Under the pieces are notes generated by a model. The model did no database searches, was not told the DNA's origin, and saw only the letters and a program-made list of their open reading frames with translations. A DNA stretch of 64,000 nucleotides from positions 62,001 to 126,000 of the forward strand of contig CAZRCZ010000002.1 of the NCBI GenBank assembly GCA_964598765.1, given 5' to 3'. The position numbers and the translations under genes are program-made. Below, one piece after another: positions 44,090 through 51,845 of the stretch; positions within the stretch are counted from its first letter, which is position 1; every line of letters begins with the position of its first letter. Source of the DNA: CAZRCZ01 sp964598765 (GTDB taxonomy: Bacteria; Sumerlaeota; Sumerlaeia; MVZB01; JAJFLK01).

Positions 44090-45403
44090 ATGACCACCGA
44101 AACCGAGCACATCAAGACCGACGTCGGCAATTATTTTGTTTCCAACTATCCGCCGTTTTCGCAGTGGCTCCCCGAAAATGTTCCACAGGCGATTTCCGCG
44201 CTGAATCAACCGCCGCGCCCAAATGATCCGCTCGGTCTTTACATCCATGTTCCCTTTTGCCGGAAGCGGTGCAAATTTTGCTATTTCAAGGTTTATACCG
44301 ACAAGAACGCCTCGGAGATCGAGGTCTATATGTCGGCGGTCGCCAAGGAGGTCGAGCTTTACAGCCGGACTCCCGCCTTTGACGGCAGGCAACCGCGCTT
44401 CGCCTACTTCGGCGGCGGGACCCCCTCGTATTTGAGCGAGAAGCAACTCGGCTCGCTCGTCGAGCGGATTCATCATTTCATCGGTTGGGATCAGGCCGAG
44501 GAGGTGACGTTCGAGTGCGAACCGGGGACGTTGCGAAAATCGAAGCTCGAAACGCTCAAGGAAATCGGCGTCACGCGGCTCAGTCTCGGCATCGAAAATT
44601 TCGACGACAAAATTTTGGAGGCCAACGGCCGGGCGCATCTTTCGCCGGAAATCTACCGCGCTTACGAATGGGCGCGGCAGGTTGATTTTCCGCAGATCAA
44701 CATTGACCTCATCGCGGGAATGGTCGGCGAGACCGAGGAAAATTGGCGCGATTGCGTCCGCAAGGCGCTGGAGCTTCAACCCGACTCGCTCACGATCTAC
44801 CAGATGGAGCTTCCCTACAACACGGTCATTTCGCGCGAGATGATCGAGCAGGGCAAGGCGTCTCCCATCGCCGATTGGCCGACCAAACGGCGCTGGGTTC
44901 AATACGCCTACGATGAATTTGAGGCGGCGGGCTACCGCATCGCCAGCGCCTACACGCTGGCGACGACGAAGAAGCCCTGCAATTTCGTTTATACCGACGC
45001 GCTCTGGCACGGCGCGGATATGATCGCGCTCGGCGTTTCGTCGTTCTCGCATTTCGCCGGCGTGCATTTCCAGAACGCGCACACGTTCGAGGAATACGTC
45101 GGGCATTTGGATGCCGGAAATCTCCCGATTGTCCGCGCAATGGCGATGTCGCCGCGCCAATCGCTCATCCGTGAGTTGGTCCTGCAACTCAAGCTGGGCA
45201 AAATCGAGACCCGCTATTTCAAGGACAAATTCGGAATGGACATCTCGGAGGAATACGGCCCGATCTTTCAGCATCTCGTTCAGGACAAGCTGATCGAGAG
45301 ACACAATGGCGCGATTTCGCTCACGCGCCAAGGGTTCCTCGTCGTGGACACGTTTCTCTCGGAGTTTTTCGAGCCGGAATTTCGGAATGTCCGATACGCT
45401 TAA
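44090..45403 (+). CDS. HemN/HemW-like radical SAM protein
   Basis: A 437-residue protein of the coproporphyrinogen III oxidase-like branch. The cluster motif is Cys57-x3-Cys61-x2-Cys64 in FCRKRCKFCYFK, followed by the family GGGTPSYL glycine motif, the FECEPGTL segment and the ISLGIEN-like SLGIENFDDKIL, and a C-terminal HemN-type domain. True HemN needs a fourth Cys (CxC) that is Tyr-Phe here, so coproporphyrinogen oxidation is unlikely. Relatives include heme chaperones and radical methyltransferases or cyclopropanases. It overlaps the chorismate-lyase-like gene by 17 bp, so the two are translated together. Confidence 0.85.
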   Translation: MTTETEHIKTDVGNYFVSNYPPFSQWLPENVPQAISALNQPPRPNDPLGLYIHVPFCRKRCKFCYFKVYTDKNASEIEVYMSAVAKEVELYSRTPAFDGRQPRFAYFGGGTPSYLSEKQLGSLVERIHHFIGWDQAEEVTFECEPGTLRKSKLETLKEIGVTRLSLGIENFDDKILEANGRAHLSPEIYRAYEWARQVDFPQINIDLIAGMVGETEENWRDCVRKALELQPDSLTIYQMELPYNTVISREMIEQGKASPIADWPTKRRWVQYAYDEFEAAGYRIASAYTLATTKKPCNFVYTDALWHGADMIALGVSSFSHFAGVHFQNAHTFEEYVGHLDAGNLPIVRAMAMSPRQSLIRELVLQLKLGKIETRYFKDKFGMDISEEYGPIFQHLVQDKLIERHNGAISLTRQGFLVVDTFLSEFFEPEFRNVRYA

Positions 45404-45953
45404 CACGCTCAGCCCCACGCAGGCGGCCGCCAACCTTGGGGCGCTTTTCGGAATGTTCGGCGTTCCGTTGGCGCAGATTCCGCGGTCCGAAATCATCCGC
45501 GCCGAGGAGATGCCCCAACCCTACCGCGATCTCTTGGCGCACGAAAACCACATGACCGTCACGCTGGAGCGGCATCATGCGGCTCCGGTCAACTTGACGA
45601 TCTTGAAACACGCGCAACACGGCGACGTTTACGCCCGCGAAATTTTGCTCAGCAATTCCAAAAACGGCGAGGTCGTCTTGTTCGGGATCATGCGGTTCAA
45701 TTTCAAACATTGTAGCCCCGAAGTGCGGGACAAAATCATTGAAGGCAAGACGCCGCTCGGGCGGATTCTCATCCAAAACGACATTCTGCGGCGGATCAGC
45801 ACCCACGCGCTTTTGAAAATTATTCCTAATGAGGGAATGATGCAATGCTTGGGGATGGCTCGTCCCGCGCCGGTTTACGGAAGATTGGCGACGATTTTCT
45901 GCGACAACGAACTGGCGGTTGACCTCCTCGAGGTCGTGCCGCCGAAAAACTGA
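45387..45953 (+). CDS. Chorismate lyase-like protein (UbiC/DUF98 family)
   Basis: A 188-residue protein. Chorismate lyases remove pyruvate from chorismate to give 4-hydroxybenzoate. The matching pieces are ALYR-like YAREILLSN (Arg84 and Glu85 at the place of the substrate-binding Arg), PLGRILIQ (123-130), and a C-terminal LLEVVPP with Glu182 at the place of the catalytic Glu. Overall similarity is that of the DUF98 branch, not of E. coli UbiC. The ATG at 45387 overlaps the previous gene. Direct reading makes it a source of a 4-hydroxybenzoate-like acid for its neighbours, but this is inferred. Confidence 0.7.
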   Translation: MSDTLNTLSPTQAAANLGALFGMFGVPLAQIPRSEIIRAEEMPQPYRDLLAHENHMTVTLERHHAAPVNLTILKHAQHGDVYAREILLSNSKNGEVVLFGIMRFNFKHCSPEVRDKIIEGKTPLGRILIQNDILRRISTHALLKIIPNEGMMQCLGMARPAPVYGRLATIFCDNELAVDLLEVVPPKN

Positions 45954-45967
45954 GGGGGGAATCCAAC

Positions 45968-47458
45968 ATGGCGACCAAAGTCAAATCAATCAAGACTAAA
46001 ATGGCCAAGACCAAGCCGGCCAAAGCCAAGATGGGTAAGGCCAAACTGAGCAACGCCAAACCGAATAAGGGAATGTCAGGCAAATCCAAATCAAGCAAAC
46101 CGGCGGGGGATCAATTTGACGTCATTGTGGTTGGGGCCGGTCCGGCGGGAAGCTCCTGCGCGAGCATCCTCGCCCGCGAGGGACGCAAGGTCGTTCTCTT
46201 TGAGAAAGAAAAGTTTCCGCGCCACCACATCGGCGAATCCTTGATGACCGACACCTATTGGCCGTTCGAGCGGATGGGAATTCTGGCCAAGCTGAAGGCC
46301 AGTCCCTTCACCCGGAAATACAGCGTGCAGTTCGCCAACCCGATGGGAAAGGAATCGCGCCCCTTTTATTTCTTTGAGGCGAACCACCACGAAAGCGCCG
46401 TGAGTTGGCAGGTCACGCGGGCGGTCTTCGACAAAATGCTCATTGAACATGCCGCCGAGCAGGGGGCGACGGTATATGAAGAGACGGCGATCAAACAGGT
46501 TCTCTTCGAGGGAGACCGCGCCATCGGCGTCGAAGCATTGATGAAGGATGGCTCGCTCAAGAAGTTCATGGCGAAAGTCATCGTGGATGCGACGGGGCAG
46601 ACGGCGATGCTCTCGAACCGCCTCGGTTGGCGTCAGCGGGATCCGAAACTCAAAAAGGCGGTGCTTTATTCCTATTTCAAAGGGGCGACGCGCGAACCGG
46701 ACCTGAACGGCGGCGCGACGCTCGTCCTGAGAACCGGTCCCGGTAGCGGCGGTTGGTGGTGGTATATCCCGCTGGAGAACGACATCACCAGCGTCGGCAT
46801 CGTCGCCAATCCCGATTATCTTCTCAAGGATCGCGGCAGAGACATGGAGAAAATATTCTACGAGGAGGTTGAGAAGTGCGAATCGTGCAAGCGCCGGGTC
46901 GGAAAAGCCGAGCGCGTGGATAAAATTTATTCGATCCTCGATTACTCCTATCGCTCCAAGAAGAACGCAGGCAACGGATTCATCCTCATTGGAGACGCCT
47001 ACGGTTTCCTCGATCCGATTTATTCGTCGGGCGTTCTGTTGGCGCTCAAAATGGCTGAGCTCGCTTCCGACGCGATTCACGACGCCTTCAATCATAAGGA
47101 CTTTTCCGCCAAGCGGCTTGGTCAGTTCCAAGCCAAATTGGACAAGGGGGTCGAGTCCATGCGGAAGCTGGTTTACGCCTACTACACCGAGGGCTTCAGC
47201 TTCGCCGATTTCCTGCGCAAATACCCCGATCAGCGCGTCAACATCATCAATCTTCTGATCGGCAACGTGTTCAAGGAGGGCGTGGACGATATTTACGGCC
47301 CCATGAAGGAATTCGCCGAAATTCCGCCGCCGTTCTGGGAACAGGTCGCCGCTTCGGCAAAGACGGAAAACGGCGTCGAGGGGGACGTCAAATCCGCGAA
47401 GTATTCGAATTACGGCCAATCCGCCGTCGTCGGCGCGTGGAACCCGCCGCAATCCTGA
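45968..47458 (+). CDS. FAD-dependent halogenase/geranylgeranyl reductase-like enzyme with Lys-rich tail
   Basis: A 496-residue flavoprotein. Residues 1-47 are a basic tail with 15 Lys in the first 44 positions in an Ala/Lys pattern resembling a histone H1 tail. The FAD motif is DVIVVGAGPAG (51-61). Two halogenase marks follow: HIGESL (88-92) and WWWYIP (263-268, the WxWxIP motif of flavin-dependent halogenases), and Lys117 in TRKYSVQF is at the place of the active-site Lys. FAD closure is ILIGDAYGFLDP. Geranylgeranyl reductases share the fold, so halogenation is a hypothesis. It starts 14 bp after the chorismate-lyase-like gene. Confidence 0.83.
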   Translation: MATKVKSIKTKMAKTKPAKAKMGKAKLSNAKPNKGMSGKSKSSKPAGDQFDVIVVGAGPAGSSCASILAREGRKVVLFEKEKFPRHHIGESLMTDTYWPFERMGILAKLKASPFTRKYSVQFANPMGKESRPFYFFEANHHESAVSWQVTRAVFDKMLIEHAAEQGATVYEETAIKQVLFEGDRAIGVEALMKDGSLKKFMAKVIVDATGQTAMLSNRLGWRQRDPKLKKAVLYSYFKGATREPDLNGGATLVLRTGPGSGGWWWYIPLENDITSVGIVANPDYLLKDRGRDMEKIFYEEVEKCESCKRRVGKAERVDKIYSILDYSYRSKKNAGNGFILIGDAYGFLDPIYSSGVLLALKMAELASDAIHDAFNHKDFSAKRLGQFQAKLDKGVESMRKLVYAYYTEGFSFADFLRKYPDQRVNIINLLIGNVFKEGVDDIYGPMKEFAEIPPPFWEQVAASAKTENGVEGDVKSAKYSNYGQSAVVGAWNPPQS

Positions 47459-47464
47459 TTCGGG

Positions 47465-47510
47465 ATTTTATATCGGTGCGCGTCCGTGCGTATCCGTGTC
47501 TAGCAAGGGC
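47465..47510 (+). repeat. CCGTGTTGATCCGTGTCC-type dispersed repeat
   Basis: GCGTCCGTGCGTATCCGTGT lies in the short gap after the halogenase-like gene and resembles the copy at 28050-28090. Confidence 0.4.
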
Positions 47511-47570
47511 CGGAAACAATCCAGAATCTTGCTGGAAAGTCCCCGTTCTCCGCGCTAACGTGATCCCCCG

Positions 47571-47795
47571 ATGCGGAAGCCGATTTACATTCTTCTCGTC
47601 CTCCTCGTTCTCCTCCATCAGGATTTCTGGTATTGGAACGATCCGTCGCTATTATTCGGGTTTCTTCCCATCGGATTGGCTTATCACGCGGCTTTCTCAA
47701 TCGTTTCCGCGGTGGTGTGGGGGCTGATCATGGCCTATGCTTGGCCGGAGCACATTGACGAATTTGCGAACGAGACATCGGAACATCCCGATTAA
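47571..47795 (+). CDS. DUF3311 small membrane protein
   Basis: A 74-residue protein with two transmembrane segments (about 5-19 and 29-54, around LPIGLAYHAAFSIVSAVVWG). The phrase FGFLPIGLAYHAAFSI is the DUF3311 signature. Family members lie next to sodium/solute symporters, and here the stop codon is immediately followed by the ATG of an SSS transporter. It is probably an accessory subunit, as seen with YhdT/PanF-like pairs. Confidence 0.88.
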   Translation: MRKPIYILLVLLVLLHQDFWYWNDPSLLFGFLPIGLAYHAAFSIVSAVVWGLIMAYAWPEHIDEFANETSEHPD

Positions 47796-49328
47796 ATGAC
47801 CCAACTTGTTGTCATCATCGTCTATATGGCCTGCCTCTTGGCGATTGGCTTGTTAAGTAATAGGTTGTTCAAGGGAACGGCCAAAGATTACTATACCGCG
47901 AGCCACTCCATCGGCCCAGTGATTCTATTGCTGTCGCTTTTTGGAACGGCGATGACGGCGTTCGCGCTGGTGGGAAGCACTAGCGAGGCCTATCGGCGCG
48001 GGATCGGCGTTTATGGATTAATGGCCTCGTGGTCGGGGCTGATTCACGCCGGGGTCTTTTATTTTGTCGGCATCCGGCTTTGGGCTTTCGGAAAACGCTA
48101 CGGCTACGTCACGCAGATTCAGTTTTTTCGGGACCGCTTCGAGAGCGGTTTTTTGGGCGTTCTTTTGTTTCCTATTCTGGTCGGCCTGCTGATTCCTTAT
48201 ATTTTGACAGGTGTCATTGGCTCGGGAACCATCGTCAACAAGATCACGGCGGGGGCTTTCCCTGAAGCGTTCAAAACCACCGACGGCGGCGTTCCGCCGT
48301 GGATTACCGCGCTGGTCGTTTCGGGAATTACGCTCATGTATATTTTTTACGGCGGTCTCCGAAGCGCGGCTTGGGCGGAGACGTTTCAGACGCTGGTTTT
48401 CATGACGATGGGCGTCGCGGCGTTTTTTGTGATCGCGTCTAAACTCGGCGGGGCGGTCGCGGCGAGCAAATTGGTCGTGGAAAAAAATCCGGCGCTTCTG
48501 GTCCGAGCAGGTAAGATTCATCCGCTTGAATTTTTATCCTACGGCTTCGTGCCTCTCTCAATCGGCATGTTTCCCCACATGTTCCAACATTGGCTCACGG
48601 CGAAATCGGCCAAAAGTTTCCGTCTGACCGTCACCGGTTTCCCGATCTGCATTATGATCGTCTGGCTTCCGTGCATTCTCATCGGGATTTGGGCGACCGT
48701 CGCCGTCATTCCCGGAACGGACAAATTGATCGTCCCCCCCAACGCCCCGCCCAACGCGGAATTGGGGATCATGATTAAGAAACTCGCCACCCCCGCGCTC
48801 GGCGGATTTTTGGGGGCCGGCGTCTTGGCGGCGATCATGTCCACGCTCGACACCCAATTCCTTTCACTCTCCACGATGTTCACCAACGACGTGATCGTTC
48901 ACTTTTTCGGGAAGGAGCGATTCAGCGACCGCCAACAGATATGGATGGCGCGCTCGTTTGTAGTTTTCATCGTGACGATCGTTTTCATCCTGTCGCTTCT
49001 TCCGATGCCGCGCATTTTTTCGCTGGGGGTTTGGTGTTTCAGTGGATTCACGAGTCTATTTCCTCTGGTTTTCGCGGCGATTTATTGGAAACGGGTGACA
49101 AAATTCGGCGCGCTGGCGTCGGTCGCCGTGGCGGCGGTCGTGTGGTTCATCCTTTTCGCGCGCGCGGGATTCGGGACTTCCAAGGAAGAATCATTGGTCT
49201 TTGGCATGATGCCGGTGGCAACGATCATTATCTGCTCCGCGTTGACGCTTGTCGTGGTCTCGCTCCTGACGCCGCCGCCGTCGGAAAAAACCCTCCTGAA
49301 ATTTTTTCCGGATTCGCTCAAGCCCTGA
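47796..49328 (+). CDS. Sodium:solute symporter (SSS family)
   Basis: A 510-residue transporter with about 13 hydrophobic segments. The conserved cores DYYTASHSIGPVILLLSLFG, the SSS segment GVIGSGTIVNK and FLGAGVLAAIMSTLDTQFLS, with TMS8 Ser/Thr around the sodium site, support the family. Solute unknown; relatives carry pantothenate, proline, monocarboxylates or sugars. The DUF3311 partner upstream suggests the pantothenate/monocarboxylate-type group. The ATG begins at the base after the previous stop codon, so translation is coupled. Confidence 0.93.
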   Translation: MTQLVVIIVYMACLLAIGLLSNRLFKGTAKDYYTASHSIGPVILLLSLFGTAMTAFALVGSTSEAYRRGIGVYGLMASWSGLIHAGVFYFVGIRLWAFGKRYGYVTQIQFFRDRFESGFLGVLLFPILVGLLIPYILTGVIGSGTIVNKITAGAFPEAFKTTDGGVPPWITALVVSGITLMYIFYGGLRSAAWAETFQTLVFMTMGVAAFFVIASKLGGAVAASKLVVEKNPALLVRAGKIHPLEFLSYGFVPLSIGMFPHMFQHWLTAKSAKSFRLTVTGFPICIMIVWLPCILIGIWATVAVIPGTDKLIVPPNAPPNAELGIMIKKLATPALGGFLGAGVLAAIMSTLDTQFLSLSTMFTNDVIVHFFGKERFSDRQQIWMARSFVVFIVTIVFILSLLPMPRIFSLGVWCFSGFTSLFPLVFAAIYWKRVTKFGALASVAVAAVVWFILFARAGFGTSKEESLVFGMMPVATIIICSALTLVVVSLLTPPPSEKTLLKFFPDSLKP

Positions 49329-49334
49329 CCAACA

Positions 49335-50621
49335 ATGAGAATCGCCTTCATCGCCGCCGGCGCCGCTGGAATGTATTGCGGAAGCTGTCTGCGGGACAAC
49401 GCGCTTGCTTCCGCGATGATTCGTCTCGGGCACGAAGTCAGTGTGATACCGCTCTATACCCCCTTGCGGGTGGACGGGGAGGACGCCACGAACGCGCCGA
49501 TCTTTTACGGAGGAATCGGCGTTTATCTCCGGCAGAAATCGGCGCTTTTTCGACGACTGCCCCGTTTCGTGAGCGTGATTTTGGACTCCAGACCGCTTCT
49601 CAATCTCTCGTCCAAATTGGCCGGAATGAACCAAGCCTCCGATTTGGGCGAACTCACGCTTTCAATTTTGCAAGGCGAGGAAGGAACGCAAAAAGAGGAA
49701 TTGTTCCGGCTTGCGCGTTGGCTGAACGATGAAATTAAGCCGCAAATCATCAATTTGCCCAATTCGATGTTCGCCGGAACGGCGCGCGTCCTGCGGGAAA
49801 TCGTCGGCGCGCCGGTCGTCTGCTCGCTGACCGGCGAGGACCTTTTTCTCGATTCCCTCAACGAACCTTGGAAGAGCGACGCGATGAATTTATTGCGACG
49901 ACGCGCCAAAGATGTTGACGGTTTCATCGCCATCAGCCGTTATTACGCCGATTTCATGTCGTCCTACCTTGAAGTGCCGCGGGAAAAGATTTCCGTGGTT
50001 CCGTTGGGAATTGAAGCGGAAAAATTCGGACGACGAAATTCGCGCCCGACCGATCCCTTCACGGTCGGTTATCTGGCGCGAATCGCGCCGGAAAAGGGGT
50101 TGAGCATTCTTTGCGAGGCGTTTCGGCAGTTCAAGAAAATACCCGGAACCGAAACGGCGCGGCTTCGCGCGGCCGGCTATCTCGGTGCGTGTGACCTTCC
50201 CTACCTCGAAAAAATTCAGAGCGACCTGCGGGATTGGGGACTCGCGGAATCCTTCGACCACATCGGCGAGGTTTCCCTTCAGGAAAAACTTCAATTCTTG
50301 GATTCGATCAGCGTCCTTTCCGTTCCCACCGTTTATCACGATCCCAAAGGGCTATTTGTTCTTGAGGCGCTCGCGCACGGCGTTCCGGTTGTTCAACCGG
50401 CGCATGGGGCATTCCCCGAATTGATCGAAGCGACGAAAGGCGGATTGCTTTTCGAATCGGGGAATGTTGCGGATTTGGCGGCGAAATTGCATCGTCTGAT
50501 GACCGACCGCGAGGTAGCCGACCGTCTTGCGCTTCACGGCCAACAAGCGGTCCGACAAAAATTCACCGATATTCAAATGGCGCGGGAGACCGTTCGCGTC
50601 TATGAAAGTCATCTGGCATGA
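49335..50621 (+). CDS. Glycosyltransferase family 4
   Basis: A 428-residue GT-B fold enzyme. The N-terminus MRIAFIAAGAAGMYCGSCLR is an unusual form of the first Rossmann loop, with two Cys close by. The C-terminal half has the retaining GT4 marks: VGYLARIAPEKGLSILCEA, PTVYHDPKGLFVLEALAHGV with the E-x7-E donor pocket (VLEALAHGVPVVQPAHGAFPEL). Acceptor unknown. It overlaps the ABC ATPase gene by 4 bp (ATGA), a link also seen in related genomes, so it may act on a lipid or lipoprotein handled by the transporter. Not BshA: the N-terminal motif of that enzyme is missing. Confidence 0.88.
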   Translation: MRIAFIAAGAAGMYCGSCLRDNALASAMIRLGHEVSVIPLYTPLRVDGEDATNAPIFYGGIGVYLRQKSALFRRLPRFVSVILDSRPLLNLSSKLAGMNQASDLGELTLSILQGEEGTQKEELFRLARWLNDEIKPQIINLPNSMFAGTARVLREIVGAPVVCSLTGEDLFLDSLNEPWKSDAMNLLRRRAKDVDGFIAISRYYADFMSSYLEVPREKISVVPLGIEAEKFGRRNSRPTDPFTVGYLARIAPEKGLSILCEAFRQFKKIPGTETARLRAAGYLGACDLPYLEKIQSDLRDWGLAESFDHIGEVSLQEKLQFLDSISVLSVPTVYHDPKGLFVLEALAHGVPVVQPAHGAFPELIEATKGGLLFESGNVADLAAKLHRLMTDREVADRLALHGQQAVRQKFTDIQMARETVRVYESHLA

Positions 50622-51310
50622 GCGAAACCTCCGACACGCCGCTTCTTCAAGTCCGCGATCTCCGCAAGGAATATCCGACGCCCGCCGAGCCGTTGGTTGT
50701 GTTGAACGGAGTCAGTTTTGATCTGGTGGCTGGACGCTCCATGGCAGTGATGGGACCTTCGGGTTCTGGAAAGAGCACACTCTTGCAAATTCTCGGAACA
50801 CTGGACCGTCCCACGTCGGGGACGGTGACGCTGGAGGGAAAGAATCCGTTCGACCTTGCTCCCAAGAATTTAGCGGCCTTTCGCAACGAGCAAATCGGTT
50901 TCGTCTTTCAAGATCATTATCTCCTTCCGCAATGCTCGGTGTTGGAAAACGTGTTAATCCCCGCGTTGGTGAATCGCCATGCGAAGGGCGATCTTGAATC
51001 GCGGGCGAGAGATTTGCTCAAGAAGGTCGGTCTTGAGGAGCGCCTGACCCATCGCCCCGCCGAACTGTCGGGCGGCGAACGCCAACGCGCCGCCATCGCC
51101 CGCGCGTTGATCAATTCTCCCAAACTTCTTCTCTGCGACGAGCCGACCGGCAACCTCGACCGAAAATCCGCCGAAGCGGTCGGAGCGATATTCAAACAAC
51201 TGCAATCCGGTGAGCAAATGACGCTCGTCGTCGTCACGCACAGCGACCAGTTCGCATCGCTCTTTGATCGGCGGTTTCATCTTCTGGACGGCAAATTGAG
51301 CGCGGCTTGA
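50618..51310 (+). CDS. ABC transporter ATP-binding protein, LolD-like
   Basis: A 230-residue ATPase of the MacB/LolD group. Walker A is GPSGSGKST (46-54), Q-loop in GFVFQDHYLLP, signature LSGGERQR (150-157) and Walker B LLLCDEPTGNLD. LolD powers release of lipoproteins from the inner membrane with permeases LolC/E. No permease gene follows: the next 500 bp have no gene and then an unrelated CoA-transferase. The partner must be encoded elsewhere, or this is a LolD paralogue. Translation is coupled to the glycosyltransferase. Confidence 0.9.
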   Translation: MSETSDTPLLQVRDLRKEYPTPAEPLVVLNGVSFDLVAGRSMAVMGPSGSGKSTLLQILGTLDRPTSGTVTLEGKNPFDLAPKNLAAFRNEQIGFVFQDHYLLPQCSVLENVLIPALVNRHAKGDLESRARDLLKKVGLEERLTHRPAELSGGERQRAAIARALINSPKLLLCDEPTGNLDRKSAEAVGAIFKQLQSGEQMTLVVVTHSDQFASLFDRRFHLLDGKLSAA

Positions 51311-51845
51311 CGCGGAAAGGCTTTTTGTCCTGAAGCCAAGGATTTCCTCCCAGCGTGGGACTGGTCTGCGAAACAGTCGTCCCCGGCTACTACAGCATTT
51401 CAGGGAAAGACCTGTCCCTCCCTCGGAGGGCGAGCCACCGACTCGCCCCTACCCAGCCGGTCCACCCTCCTCTGTAGGGGCGACCCGCTGGGTCGCCCGA
51501 TGACGCCGCGTCCGTTTCCGGAGGAAATTGCCCTCGACCTACCGGATACGCATTATCCTGAATTGCTCTAAAGTTTCTTTAAGTTTGGATTGATGGGCAG
51601 AGTCGCTTGCGTATGATTCCGGCGACGCGCCCGCCTCGGAGGCGGGATGAAACACCGACCCACCGCCGCTTGGTTCTTCTTCCGCCGCGCTGGCGGAGTC
51701 CTTCATGTCGAATCCCGTCAATCGCCGTTACGATTTCTTGCGTTCCATCCGGCTAAGAATCCCCGCGATTTCCAACATTCCAATTTGATTTCCTTCGCCG
51801 TTCTTTTAGGATGGGTTCGGACACTGGCAAAAGGAGGATTTTCCG
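51311..51845. other. 535-bp gap without a gene, partly filled by repeats
   Basis: Holds the CGACCCGC-type repeat (51428-51505), a GCCTCGGAGGC hairpin near 51635 and, at the end, AAAGGAGG as ribosome binding site of the CoA-transferase. I see no protein-coding signal on either strand. Confidence 0.6.
51428..51505. repeat. GGCGACCC palindromic dispersed repeat
   Basis: TCGCCCCTAC (51443-51452) and GTAGGGGCGA (51474-51483) are perfect inverted repeats; a second hairpin GGCGACCC/GGGTCGCC spans 51479-51497. Known as a dispersed type in many uncultivated phyla; read here only from structure. Confidence 0.8.

Noticed and set aside
44090..45403. Oxygen-independent coproporphyrinogen III oxidase (HemN)
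   Set aside because: The fourth Cys of the HemN CxxxCxxCxC motif is replaced, and no heme synthesis gene is near.
49335..50621. BshA (bacillithiol glycosyltransferase) to go with bshC
   Set aside because: The N-terminal motif of BshA is missing in both GT4 proteins of the window, and neither gene is linked to bshC as an operon.
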